Made by a program: the position numbers and the translations under genes
Assembly (NCBI GenBank): GCA_016717705.1
Contig: JADKFD010000004.1
Span: forward strand, 65,001 to 129,000
DNA from: Rhodanobacteraceae bacterium
GTDB taxonomy: Bacteria; Pseudomonadota; Gammaproteobacteria; Xanthomonadales; SZUA-5
Direction of reading: 5' to 3'
Length of the DNA stretch: 64,000 bases
Notes under the pieces: generated by a model
The model's input: only the letters and a program-made list of their open reading frames with translations
The model's database searches: none
Told to the model about the DNA's origin: nothing
Shown here: positions 29,041 through 37,237 of the stretch, in pieces
How positions within the stretch are numbered: position 1 is the first letter of the stretch
Layout: the number at the start of each line of letters is the position of its first letter

Positions 29041-30006
29041 ATGGACCGCTACGAACGCATCGTCCGCCTGCATCGATTGCTCAAGCACAACCGCACGGGC
29101 GTGTCGCTGGAGCGTCTGATGGAGGAGATCGAGGCCTCGCGGGCTACGGTCTACCGCGACGTCGCATTCCTGCGCGATGCGCTCGGCGCACCGATCGAAA
29201 GCGATCTGGAGTCGCACCGCTTCAAGTACGTGCCGGACGCCGATCAGGTGTTCGAGCTGCCGGGTCTGTGGTTGTCTCCGGACGAGGTCTACGCGCTGCT
29301 GGTCGCGCGACAGGCGCTGACCGCGCAGACCGATGGCGCGCTGGCCGAAGCGCTGGGCGATCTGGGCCCACGGCTGAAGGGACTGGTCGGTGAACGCGTC
29401 GATCACCTGGGACGCATCCGCGTGTTGCGCCAGGCCAGCCGCAAGCTCGACGATGCGACTTTCCGCACGGTCACCGGAGCAGTGCTCGAACGCAAGCGGC
29501 TGAGCTTCAGCTACCGCGCGCGCTCGACCGGCGAGGGCAGCGTGCGCACCACCTCGCCGCAGCGGCTGACGCACTATCGCGACAACTGGTACCTGGACGC
29601 TTTCGACCACGACAAGCGCGGCCTGCGCAGCTTCGCGCTGGACCGGGTGACCGCCGCGCGCATGCTGGAAGCCAGTGCCGAGGACTGGCCGGAAGCCGAT
29701 CTCGATGCGCATTTTGCGTCGAGCTACGGCATCTTCTCCGGACCGGCGCGCGCCTGGGCGACGATCCGCTTCTCGCCGCACGCCGCGCGCTGGGTGGCCG
29801 ACGAGCGCTGGCATTCGCAGCAGAAGGGCCGCTTCCTGCCCGACGGTCGCTTCGAGCTGCAGTTGCCCTTCGGCAACGCGCGCGAACTGCTGATGGATGT
29901 GTTGCGCTACGGCCCTGATGCCGAAGTCATCGCGCCGGTGTCTTTGCGCGAGGAGATGAAGCAGTTGCTGACGCTGGCGCTGACGGGGTATGCGGCCGGG
30001 CGATAG
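29041..30006 (+). CDS. WYL-domain transcriptional regulator (YafY type)
   Basis: A 321-residue regulator. An HTH_11-type DNA-binding domain (1-60, with SLERLMEEIEASRATVYRDV) is followed by a WYL domain (about 140-220, RDNWYLDAFDHDKRGLRSF) and a C-terminal WCX extension. WYL domains sense nucleic acids or nucleotides and often control stress or defence genes. No defence genes adjoin here: its neighbours are a CopD-like gene and a MoxR ATPase, so its target cannot be told. Confidence 0.9.
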   Translation: MDRYERIVRLHRLLKHNRTGVSLERLMEEIEASRATVYRDVAFLRDALGAPIESDLESHRFKYVPDADQVFELPGLWLSPDEVYALLVARQALTAQTDGALAEALGDLGPRLKGLVGERVDHLGRIRVLRQASRKLDDATFRTVTGAVLERKRLSFSYRARSTGEGSVRTTSPQRLTHYRDNWYLDAFDHDKRGLRSFALDRVTAARMLEASAEDWPEADLDAHFASSYGIFSGPARAWATIRFSPHAARWVADERWHSQQKGRFLPDGRFELQLPFGNARELLMDVLRYGPDAEVIAPVSLREEMKQLLTLALTGYAAGR

Positions 30007-30018
30007 GTGGCTTCACCT

Positions 30019-30159
30019 GTGGGAGCGGGTTTATCCCGCGAGCGCTTGCCTTTTGAGCAAAAGCTCGCGGGATAAACCCGCTCCCACAGAAAGCGAAGAG
30101 CTCGCGGGATAAACCCGCTCCCAGAGGAAGCGAAAAGCTCGCGGGATAAACCCCCACAG
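30019..30159. repeat. Palindromic repeat, family B, with two extra arms
   Basis: The element tgtgggagcgggtttatccc / gataaacccgctcccaca (30019-30088) is followed by two further right-hand arms (30099-30122 and 30137-30154), each preceded by gaaagcgaagag-like linkers. A single regular copy lies at 35869-35922. The whole 158-bp gap between the WYL and MoxR genes is made of this array. Confidence 0.88.
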
Positions 30160-30164
30160 GAAGC

Positions 30165-31007
30165 TCAGCTGCCGCGCCGCGCCATGAACGCGATCTTCTC
30201 GAACAGCTGCACGTCCTGCTCGTTTTTCAGCAGCGCGCCGTAGAGCGGCGGGATGACCTTGCGCTGGTTCTTCTCGCGCAGGGTCTCGACCGGGATGTCC
30301 TCGGCCAGCAAGAGCTTGAGCCAGTCGAGCAGTTCGCTGGTCGATGGCTTCTTGCGCAGACCCGGGGTCTCGCGCAGCTGGAAGAAGGCGGCCAGCGCTT
30401 CGCGCAGCAGATCCTGCTTCAGACCCGGAAAGTGCACGTCGACGATCTGGCGCAGGGTTTCCTCGTCGGGGAAGCGGATGTAATGGAAGAAACAGCGACG
30501 CAAAAAGGCGTCGGGCAGTTCCTTTTCGTTGTTGCTGGTGATGATGACGATCGGCCGCGTGCGCGCGCGCACCAGTTCCTGGGTCTCGTAGACGTAGAAC
30601 TCCATGCGGTCGAGTTCGCGCAACAGATCGTTGGGGAATTCGATGTCGGCCTTGTCGATCTCGTCGATCAGCAGCACCAGGCGCTGATCACTGACGAAAG
30701 CCTCCCACAATTTGCCCGGCACCACGTAGTTCTTGATCTGGCTGGCGCGCGGATCGCCAAGCTGGGCGTCGCGCAAGCGGTTGACGGCATCGTATTCGTA
30801 GAGGCCGTGCTGCGCCTTGGTGGTGCTCTTGATATGCCACTCGACCAGCGGTGCGCCGACCGAGCGCGCGATCTCCTGCGCCAGCAGCGTCTTGCCGGTG
30901 CCGGGCTCGCCCTTGACCAGCAGCGGGCGTTCCAGCGTGATGGCGGCATTCACCGCGAGTTGCAGCTCGCGTGGGGCGACGTAGCGATCGGTACCGGAGA
31001 AGCGCAT
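30165..31007 (-). CDS. MoxR-family AAA+ ATPase
   Basis: A 280-residue AAA+ ATPase: Walker A GEPGTGKT (about 38-45), Walker B LVLLIDEIDKAD, sensor IITSNNEKELPDAF and arginine finger region LRRCFFHYIRFP. MoxR ATPases act as chaperones for VWA-domain partners in metal insertion or complex assembly, but no VWA gene is adjacent in the window. The start at 31007 (MRFSGTDRYV) is chosen; an upstream extension reads only through a 9-bp tandem repeat. Confidence 0.92.
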   Translation of the reverse strand: MRFSGTDRYVAPRELQLAVNAAITLERPLLVKGEPGTGKTLLAQEIARSVGAPLVEWHIKSTTKAQHGLYEYDAVNRLRDAQLGDPRASQIKNYVVPGKLWEAFVSDQRLVLLIDEIDKADIEFPNDLLRELDRMEFYVYETQELVRARTRPIVIITSNNEKELPDAFLRRCFFHYIRFPDEETLRQIVDVHFPGLKQDLLREALAAFFQLRETPGLRKKPSTSELLDWLKLLLAEDIPVETLREKNQRKVIPPLYGALLKNEQDVQLFEKIAFMARRGS

Positions 31008-31056
31008 GGGGGGCTCGGGCTTTGCGGCGATGGTGCGAAGATATCGCGAGTTGTGT

Positions 31057-31210
31057 CGAGGGCACGAGGGCAAGAGGGCACGAGGGCACGCCAAGACTTC
31101 AGGCAAGCGAACGGATATCGAGCTGGGTTGACCAAGCGACGCCGCTTCGTGCGAGCCTTTTCGTGCCCTCGTGCCCTCGTGCCCTCGTGCCCTCGTGCCC
31201 TCGTGCCGTC
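31057..31210. repeat. Inverted arrays of a 9-bp tandem repeat
   Basis: About four copies of gagggcacg-type units (31058-31090) face about five copies of cgtgccctc (31162-31206), separated by about 70 bp. The two arrays are mutually complementary and could form a long hairpin. They fill the gap between the MoxR gene and the Gly/Ala-rich gene. Simple tandem expansion is likely and copy number may vary between strains. Confidence 0.85.
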
Positions 31211-31217
31211 GCAAAGC

Positions 31218-31757
31218 TCAACGCGGACAAGCCACCTCAACACCGCTCGCGTCATAACACGCACCGCTGTGCTGCACGCCCTGGCCGGTGGCTGCGGTGG
31301 TCTGTCCCTGGTAGCTGTTGCCGGCGGCGCTGGTGGCGCTGGTGTTGCGCACGCCGCTCAGGTTGCCGTTGCCGTCGCCACTGGCCGAGCCGCTGGTCTG
31401 CAGGCGTCCGCCTGCGGCGCTCTGCGCGGCGGCGCCGCCCTGGCGATTGAAGCTGCCGTCGGCATTGGCGCTGAATTGGCCAGCGCGCGCGGCGCGCCCA
31501 CCGGCGGCAGTTTCGACGGCGCCTGCGCTGCCACCGACGGCGTTACCCGCGCCGTCGGTGGCGACACCGGCGCCACGCGCGTAGCGACCGCCATTCGGGC
31601 CGCTGCCGGCGGCGGCGCTGCCGGCAGTGACACCGCCTGCCGCATTCTCGGTGGCGCCGCGCGCCTTGACGCGTCCGGCGGCATCGGCGGGCAGCGACAG
31701 CGACAGGGCGGTGAGGGTGGCGAGTGCAAGCAAGGTGGATTGGATCAGTTTGTTCAT
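31218..31757 (-). CDS. Secreted Gly/Ala-rich low-complexity protein
   Basis: A 179-residue protein with a clear signal peptide (about 1-25, ending LSLPADAA). The mature part is almost wholly Gly, Ala, Ser, Thr and Asn, with loosely repeated units such as AAGGRAARAG, FSANADGSFNRQGG and GDGNGNLSGVRN. Only the C-terminus differs: it holds two Cys (CYDASGVEVACPR) able to form a disulphide. The start at 31757 follows a GGAATC-type site. No family is recognised; a surface or matrix protein is possible. Confidence 0.72.
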   Translation of the reverse strand: MNKLIQSTLLALATLTALSLSLPADAAGRVKARGATENAAGGVTAGSAAAGSGPNGGRYARGAGVATDGAGNAVGGSAGAVETAAGGRAARAGQFSANADGSFNRQGGAAAQSAAGGRLQTSGSASGDGNGNLSGVRNTSATSAAGNSYQGQTTAATGQGVQHSGACYDASGVEVACPR

Positions 31758-31792
31758 GGTGGATTCCTCGGGACGTGGCAATTGAAAGTCGT

Positions 31793-31876
31793 GTAGGTCA
31801 GGTTGTCCGCGCAGCGGACCACGTGACATCGGTGTTCCTTCGTCACGTAGCTGGCTTCGCCAGCAACGTGACCTAC
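31793..31876. repeat. Palindromic repeat, family D, copy 1
   Basis: The outer arms are gtaggtcaggttg and caacgtgacctac, with inner palindromes (tccgcgcagcgga; ctggcttcgccag) and central cacgtgac/gtcacgtag. Related copies lie at 42303, 55756 and 62758; the inner palindromes differ between copies. Confidence 0.85.
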
Positions 31877-31892
31877 GTGAGGAAAAGGGCGT

Positions 31893-32342
31893 TCAACCCT
31901 CGCCCTGCAGCACCTCGAAAGCGCGGATGGCGCGCTCGGCGCGCTCGGTGACCTCGATCAGGAACTCGCGCACCTTGGCCTGCTGTTGCGGATCGAGGCT
32001 GGCGTAGAAGGCCAGGCGGCGTTCGCGCAGCTGGCGCTGTTCCATCAACGCCGTCAGGGCGATCGCCTGGTAGTCCTGGCCGAGTGCCCGCAGGTCCGCA
32101 TTCGGCTCGGCCAGCGCTTCGCGGGTCTGGGCGAGTTCCAGCTTGATGTGCATCAGGGTGTCCTGGCGCAGCGCCTGGGCGTCGGCCTGGATGGTCTGCC
32201 ACTGAGCGGCTTGTGTTGCATCGAGACCCAACTCGCTGGGGGTCGGCGGCGTCGGGCGATTGAAGAAGGGACCGGCTACGGCGTTGCCGGTGCCGGAGAG
32301 GCCGGCGACCAGCGCCAGGGCGAGCAGCAACTTGCGGATCAT
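31893..32342 (-). CDS. Periplasmic Spy/CpxP-like protein
   Basis: A 149-residue protein with signal peptide (1-24, ending AVAG). The mature part is all-helical with LGLDATQAAQWQTIQADAQA and LDPQQQAKVREFL, resembling the paired LTxxQ-type motifs of Spy/CpxP and heavy-metal sensor proteins. It is divergent from an OmpR/EnvZ-type pair 177 bp away, so envelope stress or metal sensing through that pair is a reasonable inference. Confidence 0.75.
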   Translation of the reverse strand: MIRKLLLALALVAGLSGTGNAVAGPFFNRPTPPTPSELGLDATQAAQWQTIQADAQALRQDTLMHIKLELAQTREALAEPNADLRALGQDYQAIALTALMEQRQLRERRLAFYASLDPQQQAKVREFLIEVTERAERAIRAFEVLQGEG

Positions 32343-32519
32343 GGGTGCATCCTCGGGGGCGCCGCCCGATTGGCGGCAGGGTCAGCATCGCGCCGGTCGG
32401 TAAGCGATCTATGTGAGGAAACGATCCAGGTGTAAGCAGATGTTTCCAGCGATGCGATTGCGCACATCTGCTCACTTGCGCGCTTGCCGCGCAGACCCGC
32501 GCCCGGCTACAAAGCACCC

Positions 32520-33227
32520 ATGAACACGGAACGCATCTTGCTGGTGGACGACGACGCGGGCCTGCGCGATCTGCTGTCGCGTTATCTCGGCCGCGAGGGT
32601 TTTGAGGTCAAGGCGGCGGCGGAGGGTGTTGCCGCGCGGCGGGCGCTCGATCAGGGGCACTTCGACCTGATCGTGCTCGATCTGATGCTGCCCGGCGAGG
32701 ACGGGCTCAGCCTGCTCAAGCGCTGGCGCGTCGAAGGCGTGCCGACGCCGGTGATCATGCTGACCGCCAAGGGTGACGAGGTCGATCGCATCGTCGGCCT
32801 GGAACTGGGTGCCGACGACTACCTGCCCAAGCCGTGCAACCCGCGCGAATTGCTGGCGCGGATTCGTGCGGTGCTGCGACGCGCCGCCAGTGTCGGGGTG
32901 CCGGGGACGCCCGGCGAGGTCGAGGCCATGGTGAATTTTGGCCGCTGCAGCCTGGATCCTGCCGCGCGCACGCTCAGCCGGGATGGCGAAAGACACCGCC
33001 TGACCAGCGGCGAGTTCGCCTTGCTGAGCGCGATGGTGCGCCATCCGCGGGTGCCGTTGACGCGCGATCGCTTGATCAGCCTGGCGCGCGGGCGCGACAG
33101 CGATCCCTTCGAACGCTCGATCGATGTCGCCATCTCCAAGCTGCGCCGGCTGATCGAGGACGACCCCAAGGCGCCGCGCCACATCCAGACGGTCTGGGGG
33201 CATGGTTATGTCTTCGTCCCCGATTGA
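32520..33227 (+). CDS. ompR: OmpR-family response regulator
   Basis: A 235-residue regulator: receiver with acidic cluster DDD (10-12), phospho-acceptor Asp54 (IVLDLMLPG), Thr82 and Lys104 (LPKPC), then a winged-helix domain (about 138-233, RHLTS-like loop and HIQTVWGHGYVFVP). It overlaps the kinase gene by 26 nt. It is closest in layout to OmpR/EnvZ, but the target genes are not shown, so the symbol is by similarity. The start at 32520 is the only one giving a standard N-terminus. Confidence 0.9.
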   Translation: MNTERILLVDDDAGLRDLLSRYLGREGFEVKAAAEGVAARRALDQGHFDLIVLDLMLPGEDGLSLLKRWRVEGVPTPVIMLTAKGDEVDRIVGLELGADDYLPKPCNPRELLARIRAVLRRAASVGVPGTPGEVEAMVNFGRCSLDPAARTLSRDGERHRLTSGEFALLSAMVRHPRVPLTRDRLISLARGRDSDPFERSIDVAISKLRRLIEDDPKAPRHIQTVWGHGYVFVPD

Positions 33228-34518
33228 ATCCGCAGCGGTCGCGGAGGGTCCACGGCCGCGCCGCAATCGCGGCGCCGGCTGGCGCACGGTGCACCTGCTG
33301 CTGGCCGCGCTGCTCGGTTTCCTGCTGGTGCTCGGCGTCACCGCGACGGTGTTGCTGCGCTACTCGGCGTTGCAGCCCTCGGTGCGACAACTGGCGCTGC
33401 CGCTGACCGCAGTCGTCGATCTGATCGACGCCAGCGATGCCGGCAACGACCAACTGGCCACGCTGGCCCTGGCACGCCAGAACATCTTGCGCGCGCCGAC
33501 GCCGCCGGCGCCATCAGCCCTGGTGCCGATTCCGTTTCTCGATGCGCTGGCGAGCCATCTGCGCGAGCAGACGCGGCGCCAGGTGCAGATCGAGCGCGCC
33601 GTCGATGGCGGCACGCGCCTGTGGATCAGCAGCGCGCGCGGCGACTGGATCGGCGTACCGCTGGAACCGCTGCGCTCGCTGGTGGCGCGCTTCGCGCTGG
33701 TGATCGTGCTGATCGCCACGCTGTTGGCAGTACTGTCGGCGTGGTGGTTGGCGCGACGTCTGGCCGCCCCACTGGAACGCCTGGCGCGGATCGCCGCGCG
33801 CCTGCCGGAACCGGTCGACGTGGCCGACTTTCGCGTCAGCGGGCCGCGCGAGGTGCGCCTGCTCGGCGATCGTCTGGCCGAAGCACTGGGGCGCATCGAG
33901 ACGCAACGGCGCGAGCGCGATCTGATGCTCGCCGGCCTCAGTCACGATCTGCGCACGCCGCTGATGCGTCTGATGCTGCGCATCGACCTGCAAGATGCCA
34001 TCCCCGAGGAAGAACGCGCGGCGCTGAATGCGGATGTCGGCGAGCTCGACCGGCGCATCGACCGCTTCATCGAACACGCGCGCACTGGCGCCGAAGAGCC
34101 GATGATCGCGCTGGATCTGGTTTCGCTGCTGCGCGCTGGTATAGCTGCCAGCCGCGAACGCGGGCACCGCTGGCAGGTCGAACTACCCGATCACGCCCGA
34201 CTGCGCGGCCAACCCGGCGTGCTCGCACGCCTGCTTGCCAATCTGCTCGACAATGCCGAGCAACATGGCGCGCAACCCTTTCGGATTGCCCTCGATCAGC
34301 GGCCTGCGGTGGGTCCAGTCGGTGCGACGTGGTGCCTGCGGCTCGACAACCAGCTTGCCGACTCGGGCAGCGCCGACAAACCGGGCACGCCGGCTCATCG
34401 CGGTTTCGGGTTGGCCTTGTGCCGGCATATTGCCTTGGCCCACGGCGGCAGCCTGGAAAACGGCTGCGCGAATGCTGGGTACTGGGTCGAGCTGCGCTTG
34501 CCGGCGGCCGAGGTTTGA
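33202..34518 (+). CDS. EnvZ-like sensor histidine kinase
   Basis: A 438-residue kinase: two membrane segments (about 31-53 and 163-184) around a short periplasmic domain of about 110 residues, HAMP (about 184-235), HisKA with phospho-acceptor His248 (AGLSHDLRTPLMRL) and an HATPase domain with N box LLANLLDNAEQHG and G2 box RGFGLALCRHIALAHGG. The G1 Asp-x-Gly motif is reduced (LADSGS), which may be a short ATP-lid form. A second ATG at 33208 is possible. Confidence 0.9.
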   Translation: MVMSSSPIESAAVAEGPRPRRNRGAGWRTVHLLLAALLGFLLVLGVTATVLLRYSALQPSVRQLALPLTAVVDLIDASDAGNDQLATLALARQNILRAPTPPAPSALVPIPFLDALASHLREQTRRQVQIERAVDGGTRLWISSARGDWIGVPLEPLRSLVARFALVIVLIATLLAVLSAWWLARRLAAPLERLARIAARLPEPVDVADFRVSGPREVRLLGDRLAEALGRIETQRRERDLMLAGLSHDLRTPLMRLMLRIDLQDAIPEEERAALNADVGELDRRIDRFIEHARTGAEEPMIALDLVSLLRAGIAASRERGHRWQVELPDHARLRGQPGVLARLLANLLDNAEQHGAQPFRIALDQRPAVGPVGATWCLRLDNQLADSGSADKPGTPAHRGFGLALCRHIALAHGGSLENGCANAGYWVELRLPAAEV

Positions 34519-34543
34519 CCGGTTGGGCGGTTCGGGGCTTTCA

Positions 34544-34626
34544 AGAGCATCGCGCGCAAGCGCGCTCCTACAATTTGCTGTAGTTCCGCGGAGGACTTGT
34601 AGGAGCGCGCTTGCGCGCGATGCTCT
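34544..34626. repeat. Palindromic repeat, family A, copy 2
   Basis: The arms are perfect and 30 nt long (agagcatcgcgcgcaagcgc to 34573; reverse complement 34597-34626), with a 23-nt loop related to those of the other family A copies. It follows the histidine kinase gene. Confidence 0.92.
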
Positions 34627-34716
34627 GCCCACCACACGCCACTCGCGGCCAATACCGATGGACCACTCAGGCGTCGAGGCCTAAGCTGCAGGCTCACTTT
34701 GTCCGGAGTCACACCG

Positions 34717-34878
34717 ATGACCATCTGCCCCGTTGCCCTCGCCGTCGGTTGCAAGAAATGCCCGATCTTCAGCATCTGCCCGGCCAAATCGCTGATCGGC
34801 GACCAGCCGTCCAAATCGGCCGAGCCGCCGCCGCCGGCGAGCAAGGCCAAGAGCAAGTCGAGCAAGTCCAGGAAGTAG
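34717..34878 (+). CDS. Small protein with a GCKKCPxxxxCP motif
   Basis: A 53-codon gene begins MTICPVALAVGCKKCPIFSI and continues CPAKSLIGDQ. Four cysteines (4, 12, 15, 21) lie within the first 21 residues, three of them followed directly or after one residue by Pro or Lys, and a Lys/Ser-rich basic tail follows (KAKSKSSKSRK). GGAG at 34705-34708 lies 8 nt before the ATG. Metal or Fe-S binding, or a redox role, is possible; no named family is assigned. The composition and ribosome binding site support a real gene. Confidence 0.7.
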   Translation: MTICPVALAVGCKKCPIFSICPAKSLIGDQPSKSAEPPPPASKAKSKSSKSRK

Positions 34879-34972
34879 TCGCGGTTTGCCCTGCCCGCTG
34901 ACGCGAGTCAGGCGGCATTTGGCGACACTGCGCAATCCTCATCGGGTCTGATTGGCGACAAGGAGCGACTTC

Positions 34973-35815
34973 ATGACGCGCTGGATGCTCCCGTTGATTC
35001 TGTGGATGTCGGCATCGACCGCCGGCGCAGCCAATTACTGGCAATGTGAGGATGTCGAAGCCATCCGCCGCGGCCCCGATGCGCTGGCGGAGATTCTCGG
35101 CGCCGAGGCCGATCGTTGCCGGCGCACCAGCGTGCGCGGCGTCGACACGCTCAATTGCGAACTGTCCAGGCCGCGCGCCGCCTTTGGCATGAGCGCCATC
35201 GAGGTCTCGGCCAGCATCCAGCAGGGCGGAACGCGGCGGCTGTCGCTGATCTTCAAGGCGGGCGACGAGCGCGTGCGCCAGGCGGTCGAGCGCCGCCTGC
35301 TGGTCAGCTTCGAGCCGGACATCGGCGGCTATCTGGCCATTTCCGCGGACGACGTGCAGCGGCGCTACCGCGTGGCCCTGCGCGACGATGGCGCCACCCA
35401 ACTGGCCTGTGAAGTGACCGGCGAGCCCGACACGCGGCTGATGGCCGCCATCCAGGGTCGATTGGCCTATGAAGGTGCCGCCAAGGTGCCGACCCGCGTG
35501 TGCGCGATTCCGGTCGATACCGCCCTGCCGATGCGCTGCGTGGAGTTGCCGGTGCGGCTGAAGAAGTTCTACATCGCCGATCTCAGCAGCGCCGACTACT
35601 ACCTGGCCGCTTACCCGCTGGAAGACAACCCGGATGGCGTGGTGGCCGCCTACGGCCGCAAGTTGCGCGAATGCAGTGATACCGAGGTCGGATGCGTGGC
35701 CACCTTGCTGGTGCCGCTGCACGTCAATGCCGGCATGACCCAGATCGGCATCAAGATCGAGCAGCGTTTCGCCGCAGTGCCCGAGCGCGTGGGGCGGGTA
35801 CGCGAAGGGCGTTAG
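34973..35815 (+). CDS. Secreted protein of unknown function
   Basis: A 280-residue protein with signal peptide (1-19, ending STAGA). The mature part begins ANYWQCEDVEAIRRG and has eight or so cysteines (for example CEDV, DRCRRT, NCELS, ACEV, VCAIP, RCVELP, ECSDTEVGCVA), suggesting disulphides in the periplasm. AAGGAG at 34960-34965 sets the ATG at 34973. It follows the small Cys-motif gene by 94 nt. No family is recognised. Confidence 0.72.
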   Translation: MTRWMLPLILWMSASTAGAANYWQCEDVEAIRRGPDALAEILGAEADRCRRTSVRGVDTLNCELSRPRAAFGMSAIEVSASIQQGGTRRLSLIFKAGDERVRQAVERRLLVSFEPDIGGYLAISADDVQRRYRVALRDDGATQLACEVTGEPDTRLMAAIQGRLAYEGAAKVPTRVCAIPVDTALPMRCVELPVRLKKFYIADLSSADYYLAAYPLEDNPDGVVAAYGRKLRECSDTEVGCVATLLVPLHVNAGMTQIGIKIEQRFAAVPERVGRVREGR

Positions 35816-35868
35816 TCTCGGGAGAGTCCCGGTCGCCCCTGGCGGTGCGCTTATTCGCGCATCGAACC

Positions 35869-35922
35869 TGTGGGAGCGGGTTTATCCCGCGAAAGCTCTC
35901 GCGGAGTAAATCCGCTCCCACA
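35869..35922. repeat. Palindromic repeat, family B, copy 2
   Basis: The arms tgtgggagcgggtttatccc and ggagtaaatccgctcccaca flank a short loop; the right arm has drifted from the left. It lies between a secreted-protein gene and darP. Confidence 0.88.
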
Positions 35923-35957
35923 TAAGAATCAAAGACTTACGGCATGTTCGGTGAGAG

Positions 35958-36563
35958 CTACCGTTCCGGCCGCCGTAGTTGCTGCGCCGACGATTCCGCG
36001 TCGCCGTCAGCGGCATCCGCCGCATCCTCGACGTCGCCCGCGCCGTCACCGCGGATCAGCGCCTTGAGCGCCTGGAAAATTGCCCGTTGCGCGGCCGGCG
36101 CGCGGTTTTCGCGGATCTCGATTCCGGCCTGGCGCACCAGCTGGCGCAAGCGCTGGCGGTCGGCCTGCGGATAGCTCTCCAGCAGTTCGCCGAGGACCTC
36201 GTCGCCACCTTCGATCAGACGCTCGCGCCAGCGCTCGATCAGGTGCAGCTGGGCGGTTTCGCGGCGGCGCACTTCGAGCGGCTTGTCGACGGCGAGGCGG
36301 ATCGGCTCCAGATCGTCGATCTGCTTGCGCATCAGCTTGGCGAGGAAGTGCACCTGGCGCTTGTGCGCGATGTGCGAAGTGATCTTCTGCGCCATGTGCA
36401 CGGCGTCGAGCACGGTCTCGGGCAGCGGTACCTCGCGCATCTGCGAGGGCGTCAGCGCCACGATGCGCTCGGCCAGTTCCAGCACATCCCAAGCCTCGCG
36501 GCGGCGCTGGCTGCGGCTGGGCGGGAGGTCTTCGGTATCGATGTCGCGGTCACGATCAGTCAT
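35958..36563 (-). CDS. darP: Ribosome-associated protein DarP (YjgA)
   Basis: A 201-residue highly charged helical protein that binds late 50S assembly intermediates. Diagnostic segments are PPSRSQRRREAW, HKRQVHFLAKLMRKQ and LIERWRERLIEGGDEVLGEL. An acidic C-terminal tail (about 175-195) is present. The family length is about 180 residues, so it is complete. Confidence 0.94.
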   Translation of the reverse strand: MTDRDRDIDTEDLPPSRSQRRREAWDVLELAERIVALTPSQMREVPLPETVLDAVHMAQKITSHIAHKRQVHFLAKLMRKQIDDLEPIRLAVDKPLEVRRRETAQLHLIERWRERLIEGGDEVLGELLESYPQADRQRLRQLVRQAGIEIRENRAPAAQRAIFQALKALIRGDGAGDVEDAADAADGDAESSAQQLRRPER

Positions 36564-36626
36564 GGCGCAAGGTTAGCGGAAGTCGCAGGTGCAGCGAAGG
36601 GTGGGGTATCGGGGTCTGGACGAAAG

Positions 36627-36703
36627 GCATCGCGCGCAAGCGCGCTCCTGCAATTTGCCGAAGATTCACCGAGAACTTGTAGGGGCGCGCTTGCGCGCGA
36701 TCG
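36627..36703. repeat. Palindromic repeat, family A, copy 3
   Basis: The left arm gcatcgcgcgcaagcgcg begins at 36627 and the right arm ends near 36703, around a 23-nt loop. Two mismatches (ctcctgcaa against ttgtagggg) show that the arms have begun to diverge. Confidence 0.9.
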
Positions 36704-36732
36704 CCCTCGCGATATCCCGGGCGGAGTTCCGC

Positions 36733-36787
36733 GTCAAGTGTCCTTTGCTATAGGTAAAGCGCACTTGACATGACAAGTTTGCTTTAC
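36733..36787 (+). promoter_or_regulatory. Three alternating 16-bp operator-like elements with promoter
   Basis: Element 1 (gtcaagtgtcctttgc, 36733-36748), element 2 (gtaaagcgcacttgac, 36754-36769) and element 3 (gacaagtttgctttac, 36772-36787) are related. Element 2 is the reverse complement of the other two with 13 of 16 matches each. Elements 1-2 and 2-3 thus form two overlapping palindromes with spacers of 5 and 2 bp. A TTGACA at 36765-36770 and an extended -10 candidate tgctatagg at 36746-36754 lie inside. The XRE regulator encoded 450 bp downstream is the likely ligand (inference). Confidence 0.65.
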
Positions 36788-36819
36788 TAGCCTGAGCGCA
36801 TCGACTTCAGGAGCCCGTC

Positions 36820-37212
36820 ATGACTGCCGAACATCACACCGCCAAGCGTCGCTACATGATTCGTTTCCTCGGCGCGATGATGGTCTATTCGGTTCTCATC
36901 ATGATTACCGGTCGAACCATCCGCCATGTGGATCCGACCTGGGCCAAGGTGTTGTTGTCATTGTTGCCGATCATCCCGATCGGCGTCGCCCTCAGCGAGT
37001 TGCTGCGTTTTGTCGCCAGTCTCGACGAGCTGCAGCGCCGCGTGCAGTTCGAGGCGGTGGCCACCGCTGGCGTGCTCACCTGCATGCTGAGTTTCGCCTG
37101 GGGAATGCTCGAAATGGCGGGTTTGCCGAAGCTGCCGATCGTGCTGGTGACGCCGCTGTTCAGCGCCAGCTATGGCTTCGGTGTGTGGCGCGCGACGCGG
37201 AAGTACCAGTGA
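36820..37212 (+). CDS. Four-helix membrane protein, first gene of an XRE-regulated operon
   Basis: A 130-residue membrane protein with hydrophobic segments at about 13-32, 42-61, 78-98 and 103-121. It has the ELLRFVASLDELQRRVQFEA loop often found in small proteins encoded next to XRE regulators. AGGAG precedes the ATG (caggagcccgtcATG). It is followed 25 nt later by the XRE regulator. The function is unknown. Confidence 0.8.
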   Translation: MTAEHHTAKRRYMIRFLGAMMVYSVLIMITGRTIRHVDPTWAKVLLSLLPIIPIGVALSELLRFVASLDELQRRVQFEAVATAGVLTCMLSFAWGMLEMAGLPKLPIVLVTPLFSASYGFGVWRATRKYQ

Positions 37213-37237
37213 TGCGCGCCGCCCGGATTGCCACGCC

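Noticed and set aside
30019..30159. Possible CRISPR array
   Set aside because: The repeated arms are palindromic, alternate in orientation and have no uniform unique spacers; no cas genes are present. It is a REPIN-type array.
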